This document shows positions 42,766-51,245 of a stretch of DNA of 64,000 nucleotides, in pieces (positions within the stretch are counted from its first letter, which is position 1; the number at the start of each line of letters is the position of its first letter). Made by a program: the position numbers and the translations under genes. Source of the DNA: Methanomethylovorans sp041447285 (GTDB lineage: Archaea; Halobacteriota; Methanosarcinia; Methanosarcinales; Methanosarcinaceae); assembly GCF_041447285.1 (NCBI RefSeq), contig NZ_JBGMEB010000006.1, forward strand, positions 1 through 64,000, read 5' to 3'. The notes beneath the pieces were generated by a model that worked only from the letters and a program-made list of their open reading frames with translations, was not told the DNA's origin and did not search any database.

Positions 42766-44156
42766 CCCTCAGTAAATTCACGATGTAATGCCCTTACAGC
42801 TTTAATTGCATCATTTGAGCTAACAACAAAGGATATGTTGTGCTGTGATGATCCCTGGCTTATCATTATCACATTTACCTTCTCTTTGCCCAGTATTCCA
42901 AAGACCCTGCCAGAAACTCCCGGAGTACCATCCATGCCTGCACCAACCACTGCTACAACACATATATCACGATCATAAATAACATCTCCTACAACATTCT
43001 TGTTGAATTCGGAGTGTACAGCATTGACTGCAGCTTCCAGTTGATCTTCCATGACAACCAGCGACATATTTGCTTCTGAAGAACCTTGGCTAATCATGAT
43101 TATATTTACGCCCGCTTTTGCAAGGCTTGTGAACACTCTGGCAGCTGTTCCGATAGTCCCCATCATACCAGCACCACAAATGTTTAGCAGAGCCACACTT
43201 TTGATAAGTGTCACCGCTTTTACGACATCCTGGCTTGGTACCTGGTCGGCTACTATAAGAGTGCCTTCAAAGGAGGGTTCAAAAGTATTCTTTACCCTTA
43301 CTGGTATCTTGTGTTTTATAGCGGGTTCTATTGTCCTGGGGTGCAGTACCTTTGCACCAAAATATGAGAGCTCCATGGCCTCGATATACGAAATCTGGGC
43401 CAATGGTTTTGCTTCAGGCACTATTTTAGGGTCAGAGGTCATTATTCCATGCACTTCTTTCCACAACCATATCTCGTCGGCATGGACTGCTGCTCCAATA
43501 ATTGATGCTGAGAAGTCAGAACCGCTTCTTCCAAGAGTTGTTATAATCCCTGCTTCGTTCTCTGCAATGAAACCAGTGACAACAGTTACTACTGAGCAGT
43601 CAAGTAAAGGAGATAATCTTTCATCAATCAGATCATAGCTTTTTTCAAGGGGGCGTGCATTTCCATAATTGTCATCCGTGATAATACCGGCACTTCCGCC
43701 GGTAAACCACTTGGAATCAATTCCAAGAGATCTGATGGAACCACTTACTATGGGTGCAGCAAGCCTCTCCCCATAAGAAGAAATGTAATCTATAGAACGC
43801 GGAGTAAGTTCTCCAAGATAACATATGCCTATCAGGGCTTTTTCCAGTTCATCTAACCGCAGATCTATTACTTCTATAGTTTCTGAGATAATTATTTCGT
43901 TATCTATCGCAGCATTTATTGCATCATAATGCTTTTTAGTGATATCAGCTATGAACTCCTTGACCTGAGATACTTTACCGTTCTTTGAGACATCTCTTGC
44001 TGTGCTCAAAAGCCCGTCTGTAATGCCCCCAAGTGCGGATGTGACTGCAATGAGCCTGTCACCTTTATCATGGAAGCCTTTCAGAAGCGTAGCAACATGA
44101 CGGATCTTTTCCCCATTTGCTACGGAGGTACCACCAAATTTCATTACGATTCTCAT
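42756..44156 (-). CDS. aspartate kinase with two ACT domains
   Basis: This 466-residue aspartokinase makes 4-phospho-L-aspartate for Thr, Met and Lys synthesis. The catalytic start MRIVMKFGGTSVANG and SGSDFSASIIGAAVHADEIWLWKEV lead into two ACT domains (about 320-466) carrying GVNIIMISQGSSEANMS and KVNVIMISQGSSQHNIS, which bind amino-acid effectors. An in-frame start 26 codons upstream was rejected as unlike the family. Confidence 0.93.
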   Translation of the reverse strand: MRIVMKFGGTSVANGEKIRHVATLLKGFHDKGDRLIAVTSALGGITDGLLSTARDVSKNGKVSQVKEFIADITKKHYDAINAAIDNEIIISETIEVIDLRLDELEKALIGICYLGELTPRSIDYISSYGERLAAPIVSGSIRSLGIDSKWFTGGSAGIITDDNYGNARPLEKSYDLIDERLSPLLDCSVVTVVTGFIAENEAGIITTLGRSGSDFSASIIGAAVHADEIWLWKEVHGIMTSDPKIVPEAKPLAQISYIEAMELSYFGAKVLHPRTIEPAIKHKIPVRVKNTFEPSFEGTLIVADQVPSQDVVKAVTLIKSVALLNICGAGMMGTIGTAARVFTSLAKAGVNIIMISQGSSEANMSLVVMEDQLEAAVNAVHSEFNKNVVGDVIYDRDICVVAVVGAGMDGTPGVSGRVFGILGKEKVNVIMISQGSSQHNISFVVSSNDAIKAVRALHREFTEGCQ

Positions 44157-44259
44157 ATTTATATCACATTTTCTGCGGTTATGGATTGCACTATAAAGAA
44201 GATGGTGCGATATAAAGATTATGAATCTATTCAAACTAGGAACAATATATCTATTGATT

Positions 44260-45255
44260 TTAACTGAACTTCCAGATTACAAATCCTGTTATTATTATTA
44301 CTATGAATAGTATTGGCATGAAAATATCAGTATTCACCTGATTAGTTCCGGTATTATTTCCTTCATTTACGGACGATGTGAAATTTTGTGTACTTTGTGC
44401 AGCACCGGTGGCGTTAAGATTACCCGTATTATCAATGCTATCAGGTATTGACATCAATGGCAATGTCTCATTACTCTTATTTTCGGATATATTTCCTGAT
44501 AGTTTCTCAGTTTCACTGTCATCAAAATCTGCTCTTTGAGTTACATCCTTAAGGATTACAGTTGATCCAGTTGAAGATTCAAAAAACTTATTCACCCGTC
44601 CTATGAATATAGTCCTTGTACTATCATCCACTGTTTTGGAATAGCTGAATATATCATCAATTTCAAGTTCTTCTTTCTTCAGTGATTTACCATCCTTGGT
44701 AAGTTCAAGCACCACTGAATCATCTTCCATGTCACTTGCATTTAGTGCATAGCCTCCATCAAGGGAAAGAGTTTCTCCTACTTTCACAGACATTGAAGAG
44801 TCCAATGTTAGAAAATCATCATCATCATCCTGTTCAGGATCAAGGAATTGTTCTATTTCCACTTCTACATAGATGGAATCATCCTTTTCATCAAAATCTG
44901 CAGGTGTGATCCTGATCACAATGTAGTCGATCTCTTCTTCTTCCTCATCATCACCATCAACTTCTTTTATAGTGATTATGTACTCAAAGGGGCTATCTTC
45001 ATCTCCAAAGGAATCTCCCACATCAATCTCTTCTCCATTGTGGTATACTTTTACTAATATATCCCCGGAGTCTTCATTAGCATCGACAAGTTTGAAAGAG
45101 TAACCTTGTTCCAACTGTACAGTATCGCCTGCATTCAGAGTATCCTCTGAGTAATATATCAGTGCTTTTTCCTCCTCAGTGGCACAATGTACTGGGGAGG
45201 ATAGCAGAAACATCATTACGATTGAACAGATGAACACAAAACGTATATATCCCAT
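44260..45255 (-). CDS. secreted, acidic S-layer-related protein with C-terminal anchor
   Basis: This 331-residue protein has a signal peptide (VFICSIVMMFLLSSPVHC), a strongly acidic outer region (DGDDEEEEEID; DPEQDDDDDF) and an S-layer-domain-like pattern (LEQGYSFKLVDAN; LSLDGGYALNA; VILKDVTQ) similar to parts of the large S-layer protein. An N-glycosylation-rich stalk and a C-terminal helix (FMPILFIVIIITGFVIW) with one basic residue follow. It is probably a surface protein related to, but shorter than, the S-layer protein. An upstream in-frame Met five codons earlier is possible. Confidence 0.65.
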   Translation of the reverse strand: MGYIRFVFICSIVMMFLLSSPVHCATEEEKALIYYSEDTLNAGDTVQLEQGYSFKLVDANEDSGDILVKVYHNGEEIDVGDSFGDEDSPFEYIITIKEVDGDDEEEEEIDYIVIRITPADFDEKDDSIYVEVEIEQFLDPEQDDDDDFLTLDSSMSVKVGETLSLDGGYALNASDMEDDSVVLELTKDGKSLKKEELEIDDIFSYSKTVDDSTRTIFIGRVNKFFESSTGSTVILKDVTQRADFDDSETEKLSGNISENKSNETLPLMSIPDSIDNTGNLNATGAAQSTQNFTSSVNEGNNTGTNQVNTDIFMPILFIVIIITGFVIWKFS

Positions 45256-45359
45256 AGGAACCACTATCATAAGAGTTAAGGCATGCTACATGCGATTGCA
45301 TGCTTGTTTCTTCTATTAGTTGATTAGTCTGTCGGTTTTAAAGTTACCAGGTGTGTACA

Positions 45360-46559
45360 ATGAAATATGTAATACTGATCGGAGACGGTATGGCAGATGA
45401 ACCCCTTGCTGAACTGGGAGGAATAACTGTTCTCCAGAAGGCAAAAACGCCTAATATGGACTATATTGCTGCTCATGGGAGGGCAGGGTTAGCTCAGACA
45501 GTTCCTGAAGGTATGCACCCCGGAAGCGATGTTGCCAACATGTCCATTGTAGGATATGATCCGAAAAAGTATTACTCAGGCCGTGCTCCCCTTGAAGCTG
45601 CCAGCATGGGTATTCAGCTGGAAGCTGATGACGTGGCTTTCAGATGCAATCTTATTACTATAGAGGATGGGATAATCGCTGATTACAGTTCCGGCCATAT
45701 TTCCAGTGAAGAGGCCAGTGAGCTGATTAAGTCAGTAGATGCAAAGTTAGGCAAAGACGGGATCAGTTTCTATCCAGGTATCAGCTACAGGCATCTTATG
45801 GTGACAAAGAATAACTTTGGCTCTAAAACCGAATGCACACCTCCTCATGATGTTATAGGAGAAAAGAAGGATGATTTTATGCCCAAAGGCAAGGATAGTG
45901 AAGCATTGTGTGAACTGATAGATGCTTCAATGCCAATCCTCAAGGACCATCCTCTTAATCTTAAAAGGATAGCAGCAGGCAAAAGGCCAGGTAATTCCAT
46001 TTGGTTATGGGGACAAGGAGGTGCGCCTGCTTTCCCTCTGTTCAAGGAGCTGTATGGGAAAACCGGGGCTATTATCTCTGCAGTAGATCTCGTAAAAGGT
46101 ATAGGTATCTATGCAGGTTTTGATATTATAGATGTGCCGGGGGCAACCGGTTATCTTGATACAAATTATAAAGGAAAGGCTGAGTACGCGCTGGAAGCTC
46201 TGAAAGACCATGATTTTGTCATAGTGCATGTGGAAGCACCGGATGAGGCAGGACACATGGGTGATGCAAAGGCTAAGATCCAGGCTATTGAGGATTTTGA
46301 CGAGAAGGTTGTTGGAACTGTGTTGCAGGGTATAAGGTCTATGGATGAAGATGTTACTATCTTAGTAATGCCTGATCATCCGACTCCGGTTCATCTCAGG
46401 ACACATACTTCTGAGCCCATACCGTTTGCTATCTATTCCACTAACGAAAAACAGCCTGATAGTGCCAGAGCATTCAATGAAGTTGATGTAAGAGCAGGTT
46501 CTTATGGAGTAGTTTATGCAGCAGATCTGGTAAAAACCATGCTACAAAGGCATACCTGA
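45360..46559 (+). CDS. apgM: cofactor-independent phosphoglycerate mutase, archaeal type
   Basis: This 399-residue 2,3-bisphosphoglycerate-independent mutase of the alkaline-phosphatase superfamily has the metal/Asp start YVILIGDGMAD and GMHPGSDVANMSIVGYDP with the phospho-Ser. Near the C-terminus are HVEAPDEAGHMGD and MPDHPTPVHLRTHTSEPIPF. It interconverts 3- and 2-phosphoglycerate. The ATG after AGGTGT was chosen over a GTG nine bases earlier. Confidence 0.93.
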   Translation: MKYVILIGDGMADEPLAELGGITVLQKAKTPNMDYIAAHGRAGLAQTVPEGMHPGSDVANMSIVGYDPKKYYSGRAPLEAASMGIQLEADDVAFRCNLITIEDGIIADYSSGHISSEEASELIKSVDAKLGKDGISFYPGISYRHLMVTKNNFGSKTECTPPHDVIGEKKDDFMPKGKDSEALCELIDASMPILKDHPLNLKRIAAGKRPGNSIWLWGQGGAPAFPLFKELYGKTGAIISAVDLVKGIGIYAGFDIIDVPGATGYLDTNYKGKAEYALEALKDHDFVIVHVEAPDEAGHMGDAKAKIQAIEDFDEKVVGTVLQGIRSMDEDVTILVMPDHPTPVHLRTHTSEPIPFAIYSTNEKQPDSARAFNEVDVRAGSYGVVYAADLVKTMLQRHT

Positions 46560-46594
46560 TTTTACAGTTCCATCTTTTTTTAACGCAGATCAGA

Positions 46595-46602
46595 TTTATA
46601 TA
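46595..46602 (+). promoter_or_regulatory. TATA box of the hsp20 gene
   Basis: TTTATATA stands 72 bp before the start codon; transcription would begin near 46625, just before a G-run that can pair with downstream bases. Confidence 0.55.
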
Positions 46603-46625
46603 GCGGTTTGGACATAGATTTTATT

Positions 46626-46665
46626 GGGGTTGTAGTGAAAAGTTAAACCCCTATAATTGTAGGAG
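46626..46665 (+). promoter_or_regulatory. alternative-pairing leader of hsp20, candidate RNA thermometer
   Basis: GGGGTT (46626-46631) can pair with AACCCC (46646-46651). The same C-run, as CCCCTA (46648-46653), can instead pair with TAGGAG (46660-46665), which holds the ribosome binding site. The two pairings exclude each other, so the leader could switch between masked and exposed SD. Confidence 0.4.
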
Positions 46666-46673
46666 TGGTTTAG

Positions 46674-47135
46674 ATGAGACAAGGTCTTGTAAGATGGACA
46701 CCTTCAGGTATGTCAAAATGGGATCCTTTTGAGGAGATTAGCAGAATGCAGGATCGTCTGAGTCAGCTATTCAGTGAACTGTCCCCTTCAGGTGAAATGA
46801 AGACCTTAGACACACTTTCACCTATGATGGACGTGCAGGAAAAGGATAAAGAAATAGTTGTTAAGGCGGACATGCCCGGTGTGGACAAGAAAGATGTGGA
46901 GATCGATATTAAGAACAATATGCTCTACATCAATGCAAACAAGCATCTTGAAAAGGAAGAAGAGAAAGAAGGGTATGTTATGCGTGAACGTGCTTTTTCG
47001 CGGTTTGCCCGTACGTTTAGTTTGCCAACGAATGTCATCGCAGAAGGTGCAAAAGCCAAACTGGAAGATGGTGTTCTTACCATAAACATACCAAAGGCAG
47101 AGATAGAGGAAAAGCAGAAGATACTTATTGAATAA
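46674..47135 (+). CDS. Hsp20/alpha-crystallin small heat-shock protein
   Basis: This 153-residue small heat-shock protein has an N-terminal region (WDPFEEISRMQDRLSQLF). An alpha-crystallin domain (about 48-140, with VKADMPGVDKKDVEIDI and FARTFSLPTNV) and a terminal I-x-I/V-type motif (INIPKA) follow. It is an ATP-independent chaperone holding unfolded proteins. AGGAG at 46661 is its SD. Confidence 0.92.
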   Translation: MRQGLVRWTPSGMSKWDPFEEISRMQDRLSQLFSELSPSGEMKTLDTLSPMMDVQEKDKEIVVKADMPGVDKKDVEIDIKNNMLYINANKHLEKEEEKEGYVMRERAFSRFARTFSLPTNVIAEGAKAKLEDGVLTINIPKAEIEEKQKILIE

Positions 47136-47154
47136 CCTTCCAGGTTTCAGAGTA

Positions 47155-47175
47155 CGTCCATATTTTATATGGACG
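47155..47175 (+). terminator. terminator-like hairpin after hsp20
   Basis: A perfect 9-bp stem (CGTCCATAT/ATATGGACG) with a TTT loop lies 20 bp after the hsp20 stop. A T-rich stretch starts about ten bases later, and cofE begins after about 140 bp. Confidence 0.65.
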
Positions 47176-47313
47176 CACATATCTCTTTTTGATATTACGG
47201 CATCAGAAAAACAACTTCATCATATTTTGCTCAGTCGGGGTAACTATCATCATCGCCGCATCTGTTTATATGTAGATAGGCTTATTTATGCCTAATGACT
47301 TGTTACAATAGGT

Positions 47314-48084
47314 GTGATTTTGAAATTCGAGGCTATTGCAGTTGAAAACATCCCTTTGATAAAAAAAGGGGATGATATTGCACAGATCATTTGTGAAAGA
47401 AGTGATATTCTTGATGATGATATCATAGTTATAGCATCTACAATTGTGGGAAAAGCTGAAGGAATGACATTTACTCTGGAAGGTATTGTTCCAAGTGCAA
47501 AAGCTATAGAAATCTCCAAAAATAGCAAATTTAGTCCTAATTTCATTCAGGCAGTTCTGGATAGGAGCAATGATTGCCTTATATCTTCTCCAATACTGCT
47601 TGTGGAAATGAAAAACGGGCATACCTGCATTAATGCAGGTATCGATGAGTCCAATGTCGAAGGTGCAGTGTTCCTGGAACTTCCAGAAGACCCGGATATG
47701 AGTGCTGAGTCTATCGGCAAGAAAATTGAAATTGCTACTGGCATGCGTATAAGTGTCATTATTACTGATACGAATGGCAGAGCTTTCAAAATTGGACAAA
47801 CAGGAGTTGCAGTAGGTGTTTACCGTCTCCATCCTCTGAAAGACTGGAGAGGGCAAAAAGATCTGTTCGGTAAAGAACTCAAGATCACAGAGGAATCTGT
47901 TGCAGATGAGATTGCAGGCGCGGCGAATCTGTTAATGGGTGAAGGTAATGGCGGTTATCCTATAGTGATTGTACGCGGTCTGAAATTAAGGTCTGATGAT
48001 GACACTTCCGTAAAAGAGATGTACAGGTCGGATAGAGAAGACCTGATCAAAAAGAGCCTTAAATATCTAAGGGACAAGGCTTAA
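47314..48084 (+). CDS. cofE: coenzyme F420:L-glutamate ligase
   Basis: This 256-residue CofE (FbiB-like N-terminal fold) adds glutamates to F420-0 using GTP. Signatures include DDDIIVIASTIVGKAEG (about 31-47), VIITDTNGRAFKIGQTGVAVG (about 149-169) and LMGEGNGGYPIVIVRG. The start is a GTG after TAGG; a TTG two codons later with AGGTG at good spacing is an alternative. Its end overlaps by 18 bases with the convergent deaminase gene. Confidence 0.93.
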   Translation: MILKFEAIAVENIPLIKKGDDIAQIICERSDILDDDIIVIASTIVGKAEGMTFTLEGIVPSAKAIEISKNSKFSPNFIQAVLDRSNDCLISSPILLVEMKNGHTCINAGIDESNVEGAVFLELPEDPDMSAESIGKKIEIATGMRISVIITDTNGRAFKIGQTGVAVGVYRLHPLKDWRGQKDLFGKELKITEESVADEIAGAANLLMGEGNGGYPIVIVRGLKLRSDDDTSVKEMYRSDREDLIKKSLKYLRDKA

Positions 48085-48528
48085 AGGCAGGTTTATCAAC
48101 TCAACTCCTGCCTCAGCAAAGAATTCAATAGAATCTTTGTCAGGATAGGATTGCAGAAACACTACACGTTTGATATTTGAATTGATGATCATCTTGGCAC
48201 ATAATATACATGGTTGATGTGTGCAATACAAAGTTGCAGAATCTATACTCACTCCATAAAGAGCTGCTTGGATGATGGCATTTTGCTCTGCGTGGACTGC
48301 CCGGCATTTCTCATGGCGGGTGCCTGATTCTATGTTATTTTGCTGTCTGATACAGCCAATATCAAGACAATGTGCCATATTTCTGGGAGCGCCATTGTAT
48401 CCAGTAGAAAGTATTCTTTTATCTTTGACAATTACCGCACCAACCTGATTTCTCAGGCAGGTAGACCTTTTTGCCACTACCGTGGCTATCTCCAGAAAAT
48501 ATTCGTCTAATCCGGGTCTCTCTGTCAT
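48067..48528 (-). CDS. dCMP/cytidine deaminase-like zinc enzyme
   Basis: This 153-residue deaminase has VHAEQNAII (HAE) and CTHQPCILC (PCxxC) zinc motifs. ComEB/dCMP-deaminase members make dUMP, a step toward thymidylate. A start ATG 22 codons inside the longest frame gives the family-like MTERPGLDEYFLEIA N-terminus. A TATATATA stretch about 25 bp before it fits a promoter. Confidence 0.85.
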   Translation of the reverse strand: MTERPGLDEYFLEIATVVAKRSTCLRNQVGAVIVKDKRILSTGYNGAPRNMAHCLDIGCIRQQNNIESGTRHEKCRAVHAEQNAIIQAALYGVSIDSATLYCTHQPCILCAKMIINSNIKRVVFLQSYPDKDSIEFFAEAGVELINLPLSLVP

Positions 48529-48627
48529 CGATTTAGAATAAAGGCAAGTAGTATATATAAGTTGTAGTGTATCTAGAGTCGAAATATAAATCATAGTGCT
48601 TTTCTATAATTCTAGGAGCATGATACG

Positions 48628-49539
48628 ATGAGCCTATCTCTTACGGAACAACTGGATTCGTTTGTGAGGAAACACAGCGATCGGCAGCTAATGATGTTAC
48701 CAGCTGCAATTTTCCTCATAGCGGTATTAATCATTGCTTTTACCTGGGCCACAACTGGGGCTCCGGTAAAACTGGGCATGGAATTCAAAGGCGGTACAAT
48801 GATCTCACTGGCCACTGATACGCCAATAACTGAACTTAAGGAAAAATATTCTGCTTATCCTATCACTGATGTAAGGCAAACAGGCTCAACCACGGTCATG
48901 CAATTTGGTCCTATGTCTGCAGAGGAGCAGAATGCCCTTAACAAAGATGTTACAGATACTTATGAGAATGTGGAAATTCGGCAAGTAGGTCCAGTCTATG
49001 GACTAGATCTACAGAAACAAGCTATAAAGGCTTTATTTTTTTCTTTTGTTGGAATGTCTATTGTGGTATTTATAATCTTCAGGACCTTTGTGCCCTCGGG
49101 AGCAGTTGTATTATCTGCTTTTTGTGATATCGTAACAGCTATAGCTTTCATGGACCTTGTTGGTGTTCAATTATCTCTTGGTACATTGGCTGCTTTGTTA
49201 ATGCTTATTGGTTACTCTGTGGATAGTGATATGCTGCTTACCACTAGGGTCATCAAGAGGAAAGGAGAACTGGACGAAAATATAAAAGGTGCTATGATTA
49301 CAGGAATAACTATGACCACTACCACCCTCGTAGCACTTCTTGCTATGTATATAGTGTCTACGTATTCTTATTTGGTGGTGCCCTCTTTTTCACAGATCAC
49401 TTTGCTATCAAGTATTTCAATTGTGCTCATATTTGGACTTCTGGCTGACTTGATAAATACTTGGATGACCAATGTTTCTATCTTACGCTGGTATGTCCGA
49501 AAAGAAGGAACAAGGGGAGCAAGGAGGAGAAGAGCATGA
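48628..49539 (+). CDS. secF: protein-export membrane protein SecF
   Basis: This 303-residue SecF has an N-terminal helix (about 24-41), the SecF external domain with VKLGMEFKGGTMISL, and about five further helices (GMSIVVFIIF; LAALLMLIGYSVDSDMLLTTRVI; GLLADLINTWMTNV). With SecD it assists translocation through SecYEG. Its stop overlaps secD (ATGA). Archaeal order is secF-secD, unlike bacteria. Confidence 0.93.
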   Translation: MSLSLTEQLDSFVRKHSDRQLMMLPAAIFLIAVLIIAFTWATTGAPVKLGMEFKGGTMISLATDTPITELKEKYSAYPITDVRQTGSTTVMQFGPMSAEEQNALNKDVTDTYENVEIRQVGPVYGLDLQKQAIKALFFSFVGMSIVVFIIFRTFVPSGAVVLSAFCDIVTAIAFMDLVGVQLSLGTLAALLMLIGYSVDSDMLLTTRVIKRKGELDENIKGAMITGITMTTTTLVALLAMYIVSTYSYLVVPSFSQITLLSSISIVLIFGLLADLINTWMTNVSILRWYVRKEGTRGARRRRA

Positions 49540-51245
49540 TAGGGGACGAGCCAAAGAGTATATTTAAAGATATTAGGGTAATAATTTTCATAATTGCTCT
49601 TCTGGGATCTATAATTGCCATCCATCCAAGTTACAATTCTCAAGATGGATTTACAACTAATCTCAATTATGGATTGGATTTGGAAGGTGGATCATGGTTA
49701 CAGGTTAAGCTTCAGGGTGCATTGGTACAGGTTGATGCAGATACAGCAATGGTCCTTAAGACTCTTGTAGAACCATTAATCGGCGATACTATTACGATCA
49801 CAGGTTCGACCTCTGCAGTCGCCGGAGAGGGCCAAACTCAAGCTCAAGCTATCACTTTCACAACTCCTGCTGCTGTTACAAATGCTCAGATGGATCTCTT
49901 AGGTCTTGGTGAGTATACTATTAGTAGTCAGAATGGGTCAACACAGGTTAAGTTAACTACGTCTAAAGAAAAGTTAATTGAATCCTATCTTATCAACTCT
50001 TTACACACTGAAGTTGTACCAATGATCATGTCAGATGGTGTGGAATATGAGATCAGGACGGCAGTTACAGAGCAACAGATAGAAACTCTGATGGGTGCTG
50101 TGGGCGGTTCTATCATTAAGAACGCTGATGGTACTTCAAGATATACAGAAGGAGTAAGAACTGAAACCCGTGATCTTACAAAAAATATTCTGAGTGAAAA
50201 GATGAATTCACTTGGGCTTAAGGACATTCCAGTAAGGACAGCAGGTGATAATTACATCCTCATTGATTTTGCAGGCATTGATCTAGCGACTGCAAGAGAG
50301 ATCGCAGAGAAACCAGGTAAGTTTGAGATACGTATCCAGACTACAGGCAATGAGACACAACATATTTTATACGGAGAAGATATCGAAAGTGTCGGAATAG
50401 TTGCATACGATCAAGAAAGTGGTATGTGGTCCACGCCCTTTACTCTCACTGAAAACGGAGCACTAGCGCTACAGAAAGCAGCTATTGATGCAGGAGCCAC
50501 CAAAAATCCTATGGAACACAATCTGATAATGTTGCTTGATGGTAATGAGGTGTATAGTGCTCCACTAAGTAACTCTGCAGCACAGCAGTTGGAAAAAGGT
50601 CCGATCTATTCCTGGCAATCTTCGACTGGTACTGGCGATGAAGGCAAGGCACAAGCAAATCAGCTTCAGATCCACTTGAGAGCTGGTGCTCTTCCAGTTA
50701 ATGTGGAGATCATTGGGGCAGGACACGTAGATGCTGCACTTGGAGCTCAATTCAAAAAGCAATCTGTTATTGCAGGTATAATAGCTTTATTTGCAGTAGC
50801 CTTAGTGGTTTACAGGAAGTATCACCAAAAGGAAATTCTCATACCAATGGTTGGTACTTCTTTCAGTGAAGCAATAATGATATTAGGGTTTGCAGCTCTG
50901 ATCGGATGGCAACTTGATCTGGCCAGTATTGCAGGAATTATCGCTGCAATCGGTACAGGCATTGATCACCTTGTTATTATCACAGATGAAGTGCTATATG
51001 AAGGCAAGTTGCCTCCTTCAAAAGTATATCTTTCCAGAATAACCAAGGCATTTAGTATAATATTGGCTGCAGCAGCAACTGCTGTTGTTGCTATGGGTCC
51101 TTTGGTAGTAATGGGATTCGGTACGCTAAAAGGGTTTGCAATAACCACCATTATAGGTGTGTTCATAGGTGTGGTAATAGCAAGGCCAGTCTATGGAAAG
51201 ATGATTTACGAAGTATTAAAAGATAAAAGTGAGGGTGAGGCCTGA
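49536..51245 (+). CDS. secD: protein-export membrane protein SecD
   Basis: This 569-residue SecD has an N-terminal helix, a large external domain (DLEGGSWLQVKLQ; P1 region) and a C-terminal six-helix RND-like unit (GIIAAIGTGIDHLVIITDEVLYEGK). The ATG overlaps the secF stop by four bases and was chosen over a start inside secF. Its TGA overlaps the CTG start of the next gene. Confidence 0.93.
   Translation: MIGDEPKSIFKDIRVIIFIIALLGSIIAIHPSYNSQDGFTTNLNYGLDLEGGSWLQVKLQGALVQVDADTAMVLKTLVEPLIGDTITITGSTSAVAGEGQTQAQAITFTTPAAVTNAQMDLLGLGEYTISSQNGSTQVKLTTSKEKLIESYLINSLHTEVVPMIMSDGVEYEIRTAVTEQQIETLMGAVGGSIIKNADGTSRYTEGVRTETRDLTKNILSEKMNSLGLKDIPVRTAGDNYILIDFAGIDLATAREIAEKPGKFEIRIQTTGNETQHILYGEDIESVGIVAYDQESGMWSTPFTLTENGALALQKAAIDAGATKNPMEHNLIMLLDGNEVYSAPLSNSAAQQLEKGPIYSWQSSTGTGDEGKAQANQLQIHLRAGALPVNVEIIGAGHVDAALGAQFKKQSVIAGIIALFAVALVVYRKYHQKEILIPMVGTSFSEAIMILGFAALIGWQLDLASIAGIIAAIGTGIDHLVIITDEVLYEGKLPPSKVYLSRITKAFSIILAAAATAVVAMGPLVVMGFGTLKGFAITTIIGVFIGVVIARPVYGKMIYEVLKDKSEGEA

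Noticed and set aside
49461..49535. Earlier start of secD inside secF
   Set aside because: It would put a 25-residue hydrophilic tail in front of the first membrane helix and overlap secF by 79 bases, while ATGA overlap at the secF stop is canonical.
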